Part shown: positions 1-9,070 of the stretch, piece after piece
Numbering within the stretch: position 1 is the first letter of the stretch
Layout: each line of letters begins with the position of its first letter
NCBI GenBank assembly: GCA_943704525.1
Contig: CALSCQ010000724.1
Span: 1-20,831 of the forward strand
Direction of reading: 5' to 3'
Length of the DNA: 20,831 bases
DNA from: Pigoraptor vietnamica
Lineage: Eukaryota; Opisthokonta; Filasterea
Position numbers and translations under genes: made by a program
Notes under the pieces: model-generated
What the model was told of the DNA's origin: nothing
Seen by the model: the letters and a program-made list of their open reading frames with translations, nothing else
Database searches by the model: none

Positions 1-12
1 GGGGGGGGGGGG
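1..12. repeat. G homopolymer at the left window edge
   Basis: Twelve G residues open the window. They lie in what appears to be an intron of the upstream gene. Similar 31-33 base C or G runs occur inside EPRS introns, so the true tract is probably longer and was cut by the assembly. Confidence 0.6.
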
Positions 13-126
13 CGAAGGGGGAGCTGCGTGCACTTGAAACCACTGCTTGCTGTGCATGTACCCGTACAATTCCGGCGATTTTGTTGACGCAACGTGCGTT
101 GCATTGATTGCCGTGATGGTTCGCAG

Positions 127-180
127 GCGGAGGCGCTTGTGCGTTACCTCGAGGAGCCGCTCAAGCAGGTCATCGTATGA
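127..180 (+). CDS. Last exon of an unidentified upstream gene (partial)
   Basis: A plausible acceptor (TTCGCAG ending at 126) is followed by 17 codons and a TGA. The peptide AEALVRYLEEPLKQVIV reads like the amphipathic end of a soluble protein. Sequence from 1 to 126 has an in-frame stop (TGA 85-87) and looks like intron, including a G run of the kind seen in other introns here. The rest of the gene lies left of the window. I do not recognise the family, and such a short exon could be chance. An overlapping minus-strand reading is also open. Confidence 0.35.
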   Translation, partial: AEALVRYLEEPLKQVIV

Positions 181-608
181 GTAGTCTGTGGGCCCAAAAA
201 TGAAGTGTCTTTTCTGCGTGTATGGTGGGAGTCGAGAACACGCGATGATTCGAGCGGATCTGACATCTGCGACCTTGTTTAGCGTGCGGTGGGGTCAGGG
301 CGGGACGCCGACTGCCAAGGTCGACGTACAAGTGCCGCAATGCGAGGCGCAACCTTACGTGGCAATGTGGACGTGCGGCAGGGAAGAGGACAGCATCCAG
401 CTTATGTGTACAAGGCCAATACGGGACTTTTGCGTTCTGTCGGGTCCATGCAGCGGCACACCACTGGCATGCACGCCCAGTTACGCACTGACGACGGTAA
501 CAAGCGCCAGCAGCGGGCCCCGGCTGAATGGGCAGGCAGTTTACTTCGCAGTAAACAGACGTGCACGCGTGTGTGCATGTCTCGGTGTGTCCATTCTGTA
601 AGTGTTAC

Positions 609-618
609 GTCACGTGAC
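609..618. promoter_or_regulatory. Palindromic E-box GTCACGTGAC
   Basis: This perfect 10-bp palindrome contains the CACGTG core and matches the extended bHLH-leucine-zipper (MYC/MAX, TFEB-type) site. It lies about 370 bp upstream of the EPRS start. CACGTG cores are expected several times by chance in GC-rich DNA of this length, so only the extended palindrome and its position support a role. Confidence 0.3.
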
Positions 619-779
619 AGACGTCGAAGATACCCCGGATGTACCCATGTGCGCCCACGTGTTATTTGGGCTCCCTCGGCCCATAGTGAAATGGTACTGA
701 GCACAAATTATTACACCAAGTGGAGCGCTTTTGCGGCTGTGTGGAACAGCTGACAGTGTTGCCCTTGCAGCGCTTCACG

Positions 780-806
780 ACACACACACGCAGACGCACA
801 CACACG

Positions 807-840
<34 letters not shown>

Positions 841-860
841 CGCACACACACAGCACACGC
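780..860. repeat. CA-rich microsatellite
   Basis: Imperfect CA repeat, with a pure core near 812-836, broken by CG and CC steps. It lies between the E-box and the EPRS start. Confidence 0.9.
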
Positions 861-984
861 TCGTGTACGCACACATCCCTGTGTTAAAACTCTCGCAGCG
901 ATACGCGCACTTTATGTATTGACGACTTGCGAATTGTTGAGACTGTTGCACGTTACATCGTCAGAGTGCGACGTGCCGTGGAAA

Positions 985-3638
985 ATGGATAGTGTCGCGG
1001 TGGCGGTCGGCCCCGACGCCGCCCCGCTCGGTGAGTGGTCTGTGGACATTTGAGGCATTCATGGGGAGGAGATTGCCGATATTTAAGCGCCAGACTGCCG
1101 TGCTGATTTCCTTCCATGTGGGTAGTGGCTGTTCTCGCCGCGCAATTTGCGAAGGATGCGGTCAAGGTGTCGTTTGCGTATGACGGCAAGGGCGACGTCG
1201 AGGCGACCGTCGGCGGTCGCGTCATTACTGGCGCATTCACCGTCGCGCGCCTTCTGGCACGTCTGAGTGGGTGCTTGCCCTGTTGTTCACCCCCTCGTCA
1301 TCCGCGCGTTTTCTTTTTGCCGGCCAGAAATATCGCAACTGATCGTTGTCTTGGCCCCACTGGCCAGAAGGGAAAAGACGCAAGTGACCTTTGTGTTGAC
1401 CCAACTGCCCCCCTTGTCCGCAGGCGGTGATGCGCGCTTGTACGGCACGGATGCGCTCCAGGCGTCGGAGATTGACCACTGGGTTGACGTGGCGGCGTCG
1501 CGCCTCTCGTCGGCGTCGGCCTCTCGCCAAGACTACGCCGAGCTCGACCTCCACCTCAAGCTGCGCACGCTCTTTGTGGGCCAGTCTGTGACGCTTGCCG
1601 ATCTTGCCGTCTTTGCGGCCCTGCACCGCGCGGGTGCCGGCAAGTTTCCCGCGGCCGCTAAGGACCTCGGCGGCCTCGCTCGCTGGTTTGCGTACGTCGC
1701 CTCGAACGCGACGGTCCGCGCGGCCATCGACTCGGTTCCTCAGTCGCACCGTGGGGCGGCGTCGTCATCGTCCGGTGCGCACGCGCAGGCGTCGGGCGCC
1801 TCTGGGGCTGCCGCGGGAGATGCGAAGAAGGGCGGCGGCAAGTTTGTGGCGCTTCCCGGCGCGAAGGTCGGCGAGGTGGTGACGCGCTTCCCGCCCGAGG
1901 CGAGCGGGTTCCTTCACATTGGCCACGCGAAGGCCGCGCTGCTGAACCAGTACTACGCGCGCGAGTTCAAGGGCAAGCTGATCATGCGCTTTGACGACAC
2001 GAACCCGGCGAAGGAGAAGGACGTGTTTGAGAAGGTCATCCTCCAGGACCTCGAGATGCTCCAGATCAAGCCCGACGTGTTTACGCACTCGTCCGACCAC
2101 TTTGATTACCTCATGGAGTGCGCCGAGAAGCTGGTGCGTGGGTGTGTCCCTTGATGTGCGTGTGTGCAGCGAGTGTTTGAATGCTCCGTAAGTGTGCATG
2201 TGGTGTGTGTGTACGGGTTGTCGTATGGGAGGCGTGTGATAGTTTTGGGCCTGGGAACTCGTCATCCGTGGATGATATTTTCCATAATTAACTCGTGTGC
2301 GTGAGAAAGTCCATGCATAAGGAGATGGGGATGTGTGTGTGTGCGTGTGTTGCATTGCGATGGGGCCGAGGCATGTGATAATTTTGGGCCTGGGAACTCG
2401 TCGTCCGTGGATGATATTTTCCATTATTATTAACTCGTGTGCGTGAGAAGGTCCATGCATAAGGAGATGGGGATGTGTGTGTGTGCGTGCGTGTGTTGCA
2501 TTGCGATGGTGCTGACGGCGGCGTGTGCGGCCCACTAGATTCGCGCCGGCAAGGCGTACGTGGACGACACGCCCGTCGACGTGATGCGCACGGAGCGCGA
2601 GAAGATGATCGACTCGAAGAACAGGAACAACTCGATCGAGCGCAACCTCGCCGACTGGAACGAGATGAAGCTGGTGCGTGCACGCCCGTCGAAAATTGTG
2701 TGGTGCATGTCCTCCGGGAGAACGTGGGACTTTTTGAAGTGCGTGTGTGCTGCGCGGTCCGCTCGTCTTTTGCGATGACGTCTGTGCGCATCAGCTCGCG
2801 CGTGTGTGCGTCTCTTTCTCTTGCTCACGAGTATTTCTCTCTCTCGCCCAGGGCTCGGAGCGCGGTGTGCAGTGCTGCCTGCGCGCCAAGATTGACATGC
2901 AGTCGAAGAACGGCGCCATGCGCGACCCCGTGCTCTACCGGTGCAAGCCCGAGCCCCACGTGCGCACGGGCACCAAGTACAAGGTGCGCACGCCTCTCCT
3001 TTTGGCCCAGCTTCCGTTCTGTTACCGCGTCTCTGTTTGTCGATGGGTCTGAAATGTCTGCATGAGTTGCCATTTTGACTGCTTAGTCCGAGGACTCGCG
3101 TACTTTCTATTGTTTCTACCCTTCTCCTCAATTACCCACACCCACGTCCGCGTGACCCCGTCCGTCGCAGTCGTATCCCACGTATGACTTTGCGTGCCCC
3201 ATCGTGGACTCGCGCGAGGGCGTGACGCACGCGCTCCGTACGAGCGAGTACAACGACCGCAACGCGCAGTACAACTGGCTCCTCGACGCCGTCGGCCTGC
3301 GCAAGCCCATCATTTACGATTTCAGCCGCCTCAACCTCGTCCACACGACCATGTCCAAGCGCAAGCTCACGTGGTTTGTCGACAACAAGATTGTCGAGGG
3401 GTGGGACGACCCCCGCTTCCCCACCGTCCGCGGAGTCCTCCGCCGCGGCATGACGGTCGAGGGCCTGCGCGAGTTTATTCTCGACCAGGTGCGCTTTCCC
3501 GTTTGTGCGTGCGCGCATGCGTGTGTCTGTGTGTTTGTGTGTGTGTGTCCCTGTGTCCCTGTGTGTGTCCCTGTGTCCCTGTGTATGTCCCTGTGTCCCT
3601 GTGGTGTCCCTGTGTCCCTGTGTGTGTCCCTGTGTCCC

Positions 3639-3669
<31 letters not shown>

Positions 3670-4295
3670 GCGTTTCCCTGTGTCCCTGTGTGTGTCCCTG
3701 TGTCCCTGTGTCGCTGTGTGTGTCCCAGTGTGACGCTTGCTTGGTTCTACGTTGCGCCTGCCGTGGCACGTTGTTCTGCTCCTGCTCAAGCGCCCTGTCA
3801 CGTGCGATTGCAGGGCTCGTCGAAGGCCGGTAACATGATGGAGTGGGACAAGATTTGGGCATTCAACAAGAAGGTCGGTCACTTCTATTGTACTTGGGAG
3901 AGAAGAGAGAAGGGGGGCTGCCTCGCATCGCTCTCTGCGTCGTGTGACCAACGGCATTCTTCACTACACCTTAACAGTACGCGACTCTCAGTTGGACTGC
4001 ATGTTGCATTCATCTCTGTGTTATGTGATCAACGGCTGATTTTTTTTCGCCCCGTTGTTTCGACTGTTTCCCTCTTTGCGTTCAGGTCATCGATCCGGTC
4101 GCCCCTCGCTTCACCGCCCTCGGCGCCGACGGCCTCGTGCGCGCCAAGCTGACCAACGGACCCGCGCAGCCCTACACGGGCGACGTGCAGCTTCACCCCA
4201 AGGACGCCGCGATTGGCATGAAGAAGGCACGTCTTGTTTTGCGTGTCGGCGGAGTGCCGTGTGTGTGTGTGTTTTGCATATCATTGCCAGTTATT

Positions 4296-4343
<48 letters not shown>

Positions 4344-7218
4344 ACAACAAACCAAATGTTGTAGCTAACTCCTGCGGTGCCCTTGTGTGCGCGCAGGTGT
4401 GGTATTCGAGCGACATTGCGCTCGAGGCGGAGGACGCGCAGACGCTTGCCGAGAAGGAGATGGTCACGCTGATTGCGTGGGGCAACGCCGTCGTCAGCAA
4501 GATTGCCAAGTGAGTTTTTGATTTCTTTTGTGTGGTCGCACTGTTCGCCTCTAAAGTGAAATATGCGAAGAGTATGTCTTTATGCGGCAATCGCCGGCGC
4601 TGACGTTCCCTGTCTTTTCCTTTTCAGGGACGCGTCGGGCAAGGTGACGTCGCTTGAGCTCGCGCTGAACCTGGACAACAAGGATTTTAAGAGCACCAAG
4701 AAGCTCACGTGGCTGTCGGTCGCGAAGGAGGCGCAGAACGTCCCCGTCACGGCCGTCGAGGTGGGCCTCGCGCGATGCATGGCCCTCCTCGATGCTGCAT
4801 TGCTCTGTTGAAATTGACGCACGTTGTCTGTTGCGGTGTTCGGTTTGCGTTATCTGGCCTCGTTTGCGCGTCTTGTTTGCCGTCCGTCACCAAACACCCT
4901 GCGTGCATGCATCTGTCTGACGCCTTCTTCTTCGTCGCAGTTTGGCTACCTCCTCACCAAGCCAAAGGTCGAGGAAGGCGAGAAGTTCGAGGATTTTGTC
5001 TCGCCCAACTCGCGCTTCGAGACGCCCATGCTCGCGGGCCCCGAAATGGCCGGCATCAAGAAGGGCGACATTATCCAGGTGCAGCGCCGCGGGTTCTTCA
5101 TATGCGATGCGCCGTACGGCGGTTCGGCCGACAAGCCCATTGTGCTGCTGAACATCCCTGACGGCCACCAGAAGAACGTCACGTCGTTCTCGAGCAAGCT
5201 GGAGGTGGGCTGGACTGCACGTGCGTCGCGTGCTGGCTTCCCCCCTATCCCTTGCTCTGTCTCTGTCCTCCCTTTGTTCTTTGTTGCCGGCGAGTCGATG
5301 GACACACACTTTCTATGGTTCGAGCTATCCCGACACCTCTTCTCTGTTCGTCGTGGTGTTGCTGACGTTTTCATCGGTTGCAATGTGCGCAGTCGCAGCA
5401 GAAGCAGCTCCAGCAGGAGGCGTCGGCGAAGAAGGGCGAGAAGGCCGCTGTCAAGGAGGTGCGTGGCGTGGCGTCAGTGCGATTTGCACCATCCGTTTTT
5501 CGTCAACGATCTAACCCCAAGCACGGCCTGCAAATCGCGTAGGCTCAGCAGCACGCCGCCGCCGACCCCTCCAAGGTGGCCGCGCTCGAGGCGCAGGTCG
5601 CCGCGCAGGGCGAGAAGGTGCGCAAGCTCAAGGCGGACAAGGCGGACAAGGCGACGGTCGACGCCGAAGTCGCGACGCTCCTCAAGCTGAAGGCGGAGCT
5701 CACGGCGGCCGGCGGTGCGGGTGCCGCTGCCCCTGCGCCCAAGAAGGAGGAGGCGAAGAAGGAGGGCGGGAAGAAGGAGGAGAAGAAGCCCGCGCCGGCG
5801 GCCGCTGCCGCGCCTTCGCCTGCTGCCGCGGCCGCCGGGCCGAAGGACCCGAAGGTGGCCGCGCTCGAGGCGCAGGTCGCCGCGCAGGGCGAGAAGGTGC
5901 GCAAGCTCAAAGCCGACAAGGCGGACAAGGCGACGGTCGACGCCGAAGTCGCGACGCTCCTCAAGCTGAAGGGGGAGCTGGCGGCCGCTGCCGGTGGCGC
6001 CGCGCCCGCCGCGTCTGCGCCCGCGCCCGCGAAGAAGGAGGAGAAGGGGAAGAAGGAGGCTCAGCCGAAGAAGGAGGGAAAGAAGGAGGAGAAGGCGGCC
6101 GCGGCGCCCAAGGGTGACGACAAGAAGGGCGAGACGAAGCTCGGTATGGAGGCGACGAAGCTGGGCAACTTTAGCGACTGGTACTCGCAGGTCATCACCA
6201 AGTCTGAGATGATCGAGTACTACGACGTCAGCGGGTGCTACATTCTGCGTCCGTGGGCGTTTGCCGTGTGGGACTCGATCCGCGCGTTCTTTGACGCCGA
6301 GATTCAGAAGCTCGGCGTGGAGAACGCCTATTTCCCCATGTTCGTCTCCAAGGTCAGTGTGTGCCACGCTCGTGTGCACTATCCGGGCGTTGTTCCGTCG
6401 TGGTGTGTCGTGCACTCTCCCTGTTGTTCGTTCACATTCTTCGGTGTGCGGTGCGCGTTGTTCTGAAGCCTTCTGTGGGTTGAGAGTTTCTGACGTCTCC
6501 CTATTTCACAAGCCGAGTCGATCGACACACGTTGATTTGCGCTGAACCGACATCTGTCTGTGCCACAGGGCGCGCTCGAGAAGGAGAAGGACCACATTGC
6601 GGACTTTGCCCCCGAGGTTGCCTGGGTGACCAAGTCCGGACAGTCGGACCTCGCCGAGCCCATTGCCGTGCGCCCGACGAGCGAGACGGTCATGTACCCC
6701 TCGTACGCCAAGTGGATCCAGTCGCACCGCGACCTCCCCCTCAAGCTCAACCAGGTGCGCTGCCAGCGTCCGCGCATTCCTCGCCTTCACGTTGCGTCTC
6801 TGTCGTTCTCGGCCACTCTGCTGACCGGCGCAAGTCGAGCATGTGAGACTCATTTTGCCCGCCCTCTCCCTATTTTACGCGCAGTGGTGCAACGTCGTCC
6901 GCTGGGAGTTCAAGCACCCGACGCCCTTCATCCGCACGCGCGAGTTCCTCTGGCAGGAGGGCCACACGGCCTTTGCGACCAAGCCCGAGGCCGACACCGA
7001 GGTGCTCCAGATCCTCGAGCTCTACTCGCAGGTGTACCAGGACCTCCTCGCCCTCCCCGTCGTCAAGGGCCGCAAGAGCGAGAAGGAGAAGTTCGCCGGC
7101 GGCCTCTACACGACGACCGTCGAGGCGTTTGTCCCCTCCACTGGGCGCGGCATCCAGGGCGCGACGAGCCACTGCCTCGGGCAGAACTTTAGGTGTGCAT
7201 TCTGTGCTCTGTGTGTGT

Positions 7219-7267
<49 letters not shown>

Positions 7268-8668
7268 GTTTGTTATCTGTTGTCTACGTCTGTTGCTGTC
7301 CCTGTCTTCCCGGCGTGGCACGTGTGCTGATACGCGGCGTCTTTCTCGCAGCAAAATGTTCGACATTACGTTCACGGACCCGTCTAAGGATGACGGCTCG
7401 AAGAGCTACGTGTGGCAGAACTCGTGGGGCCTCACGACGCGCACGATCGGCGTGATGGTGATGGTGCACGGCGACGACAAGGGGCTCGTGCTGCCCCCTC
7501 GCGTGGCGTGCGTCCAGGTGGGCCGTTGCGCGCTACCCCTCTGTGTCTCTGTGCATTGGGTGTCCGGGTCGGGAAATCCCCGTCGAATCTTGCGCGCGAG
7601 GTGGAGGGTGTCCTTTGCCTTTCGAGCAATTGCGGGCTGACGTGCTTTGCCTGTGGTGTTGACAGGTCGTCATCATCCCGTGCGGCGTCACCGTGAGCCT
7701 CTCGGAGGACGACAGGAAGAAGGTACGCGTCGGCGTGTCCAGTTGCCACTTCCCTTTGCTCTTCACGGCAATCCTCTTGCACCTTGTTTCTTTGCTCCAG
7801 AGCGCCCTTCCCCTGACTAATGCGCGCCTCGCAGGTGTACGATGCATGCGACAGCGTCCTGTCGCAGCTGAAGGCTGCCGGAGTCCGCGCGCGCGCCGAT
7901 CTCCGCGACAACTACACGCCCGGATGGAAGTACAACCACTGGGAGCTCAAGGGCGTCCCCATCCGCATTGAGATTGGGCCCAAGGACGTCGCCGCCGGTC
8001 ACGTGAGTGTCCCGCACGCGGCGCGCGCGTGTCTCTGCGTGTGTTTGCGTACGTGTTTGTTTCTGTATGTACCTGCCGTTTCTAATATTGTCGCTGATTC
8101 GTGCACCCGCGCAGGTCGTCGCCGTTCGCCGCGACAACGGCACCAAGTCGACGATTCCCTTTGCGTCGCTCGTGGCGAACGTGAAGCAGGCGCTTGAGGC
8201 CATGCACGCGGACATGTTTGCGCGGGCGTCGGCCGAGCGCAAGGCGCACACGAAGATCATCAGCGAGTGGAAGGAGTTTGTGCCCGCGCTCGACGCGAAG
8301 AACCTTGTGCTCGCGCCGTGGTGCGAGGCAAAGGCGTGCGAGGAGGACGTCAAGAAGCGCAGCACGAAGAGGTGCGTTTGTGCCCGTGCGATGCACGCGC
8401 GACGACAGTGCACTCCACGTATCTAGTCGGTCGCGTGCTCGTGCACGCTCTCCACCTTTTTTCGTTTTCTTTTTGTGTGTGGAAGTCTTCCATGCTAACC
8501 TCCTCTCTCTGCAGCGAGGATACGCCCGGCGAGACGCCCGGTGCCGCAATGGGTGCCAAGTCGCTCTGCATTCCCTTCGAGCAGCCGCAGGCGCTGGCGC
8601 CGGGGCAGAAGTGCTTCCAGTGCGGTGCTGCGGCGAAGAGCTACACGCTGTTCGGCCGCAGCTACTGA
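985..8668 (+). CDS. EPRS1: Bifunctional glutamyl-prolyl-tRNA synthetase, 20 exons
   Basis: Charges tRNA-Glu and tRNA-Pro in the cytosol; in animals it sits in the multisynthetase complex. Exons: 985-1030, 1126-1260, 1424-2133, 2539-2673, 2852-2983, 3171-3488, 3814-3873, 4086-4226, 4397-4509, 4628-4760, 4941-5204, 5393-5458, 5543-6352, 6569-6754, 6885-7192, 7352-7517, 7666-7722, 7835-8002, 8115-8371, 8515-8668. All junctions keep frame, giving 1452 residues (human about 1512). A GST-like N-terminus (about 1-165) precedes the class I GluRS core with HIGH at 225-228 and MSKRK at 447-451. Two WHEP repeats (about 762-805 and 855-897) sit in Lys/Glu/Ala linkers; human has three. Class II ProRS starts near 957, with motif 2 ([11 protein letters not shown]), motif 3 (GLVLPPRVA), a Cys zinc site and the usual end YTLFGRSY. 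Exon 8 appears to use a GC donor. The exon 1-2 junction and the exon 8-9 boundary are the least certain parts. Confidence 0.96.
2231..2509 (+). repeat. Tandem duplication inside EPRS intron 3
   Basis: Two copies of about 133-140 bp (about 2231-2363 and 2370-2509) share nearly all bases. Each has the same block from GGGCCTGGGAACTCGTC through a TG-rich run to TTGCATTGCGATGG. Differences are a few substitutions and small insertions (TTA, GCGT). They lie wholly within the intron and do not touch the coding sequence. Confidence 0.9.
3529..3725 (+). repeat. TGTGTCCC minisatellite in EPRS intron 6
   Basis: About 200 bp built from alternating TG runs and TGTCCC units. It begins roughly 40 bp after the donor of the intron between exons 6 and 7. 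All three plus frames stay open through it, which yields long Cys/Val/Pro-rich readings that are not real proteins. Confidence 0.9.
4299..4346 (+). repeat. C31 followed by an AC repeat in EPRS intron 8
   Basis: A run of 31 C is followed by 17 bases of alternating AC. The block is the exact reverse complement of 7216-7263 in intron 15 of the same gene. Confidence 0.95.
5573..5979 (+). repeat. Near-identical duplicated WHEP-coding units within exon 13
   Basis: Bases 5573-5700 and 5852-5979 (128 bp each, offset 279) differ at three positions only: two in an AAGGCG/AAAGCC pair and one turning GCG into GGG. The encoded helix-turn-helix WHEP units therefore differ by a single residue (Ala/Gly near the end). 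The spacer between them codes for Lys/Glu and Ala/Pro-rich linker and is not duplicated. Confidence 0.95.
7210..7265 (+). repeat. TG repeat followed by G33 in EPRS intron 15
   Basis: Twenty-three bases of alternating TG are followed by 33 G, starting 17 bp after the exon 15 donor. The tract mirrors the C31-AC block of intron 8 in inverted orientation. Confidence 0.95.
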
Positions 8669-9070
8669 GCCGTGAAGGGCGCGTGTGCCGAGCCTGTGCG
8701 AAACAACAAAAAGTGTTTTGTCGCTTGTTTTTTTGTCTCAGTTACTTGGATAGGAGAGAAAGCTTGGCCAATGATCGTAGTGTCCCCCGTTTGACCAGCT
8801 TTTAATGGCCGAACGAGGTCGTGCGACCCTGCGCACTGCAGGCCGCTATGCACTGCGGTGTCTGGACTCGGTCGCCGGACAGAGCGCAGAAGCCGACTCG
8901 TCCTGTTGGAGTTTTCGAGCGGATGCGTCCGCTGAGAGCAGCGAATCCACCAGCTGTCGTCATACGCCTCCCCGCAAAGCTGAGATCAGGACGTCCGCGC
9001 CCAATTAGGGACAGTGGTTGTTGCGCCGCGACGGATCAGGAAAATGCCGGCCGGTCGATCATCGGCAAGT
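8669..9070. other. Convergent intergenic region, EPRS to GT49 gene
   Basis: About 400 bp separates the two facing stop codons and must hold both 3' UTRs. The EPRS side has A- and T-rich stretches (around 8700-8740) but no AATAAA. I find no coding sequence or structured RNA here. Confidence 0.7.

Larger units (their letters stand above)
181..984. other. Intergenic region upstream of EPRS
   Basis: About 800 bp lies between the upstream stop and the EPRS start. Open frames here are short and resemble no family, and most overlap each other on both strands. The segment holds a palindromic E-box at 609-618, a CA repeat at 780-860 and a minimal ATG-TAT-TGA at 914-922 that would act as an upstream ORF if transcribed. 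It presumably contains the EPRS promoter and 5' UTR. No TATA box is evident. Confidence 0.6.

Noticed and set aside
148-185. Minus-strand reading DYSYDDLLERLLE, faintly like the DYTYEELL segment of eIF2 beta
   Set aside because: The match is short, the would-be exon is 38 nt, no flanking exon of that family is visible, and the plus-strand terminal exon with a stop fits better.
188-753. Overlapping plus-strand frames of 137 and 154 codons upstream of EPRS
   Set aside because: No recognisable domains, low-complexity composition, and both overlap minus-strand frames of similar length, as expected by chance in GC-rich DNA.
3194-4152. Cys/Val/Pro-rich open frames across the TGTCCC minisatellite
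   Set aside because: They are translations of a simple repeat inside an EPRS intron.
4761-4940. Possible box C/D snoRNA signals in an EPRS intron
   Set aside because: TGATG-like and CTGA strings occur, but not as a correctly spaced pair with a closing stem.
5543-6352. A separate third WHEP repeat
   Set aside because: Only two helix-turn-helix units are present; the remaining exon 13 linker is Lys/Glu/Ala/Pro-rich low complexity.
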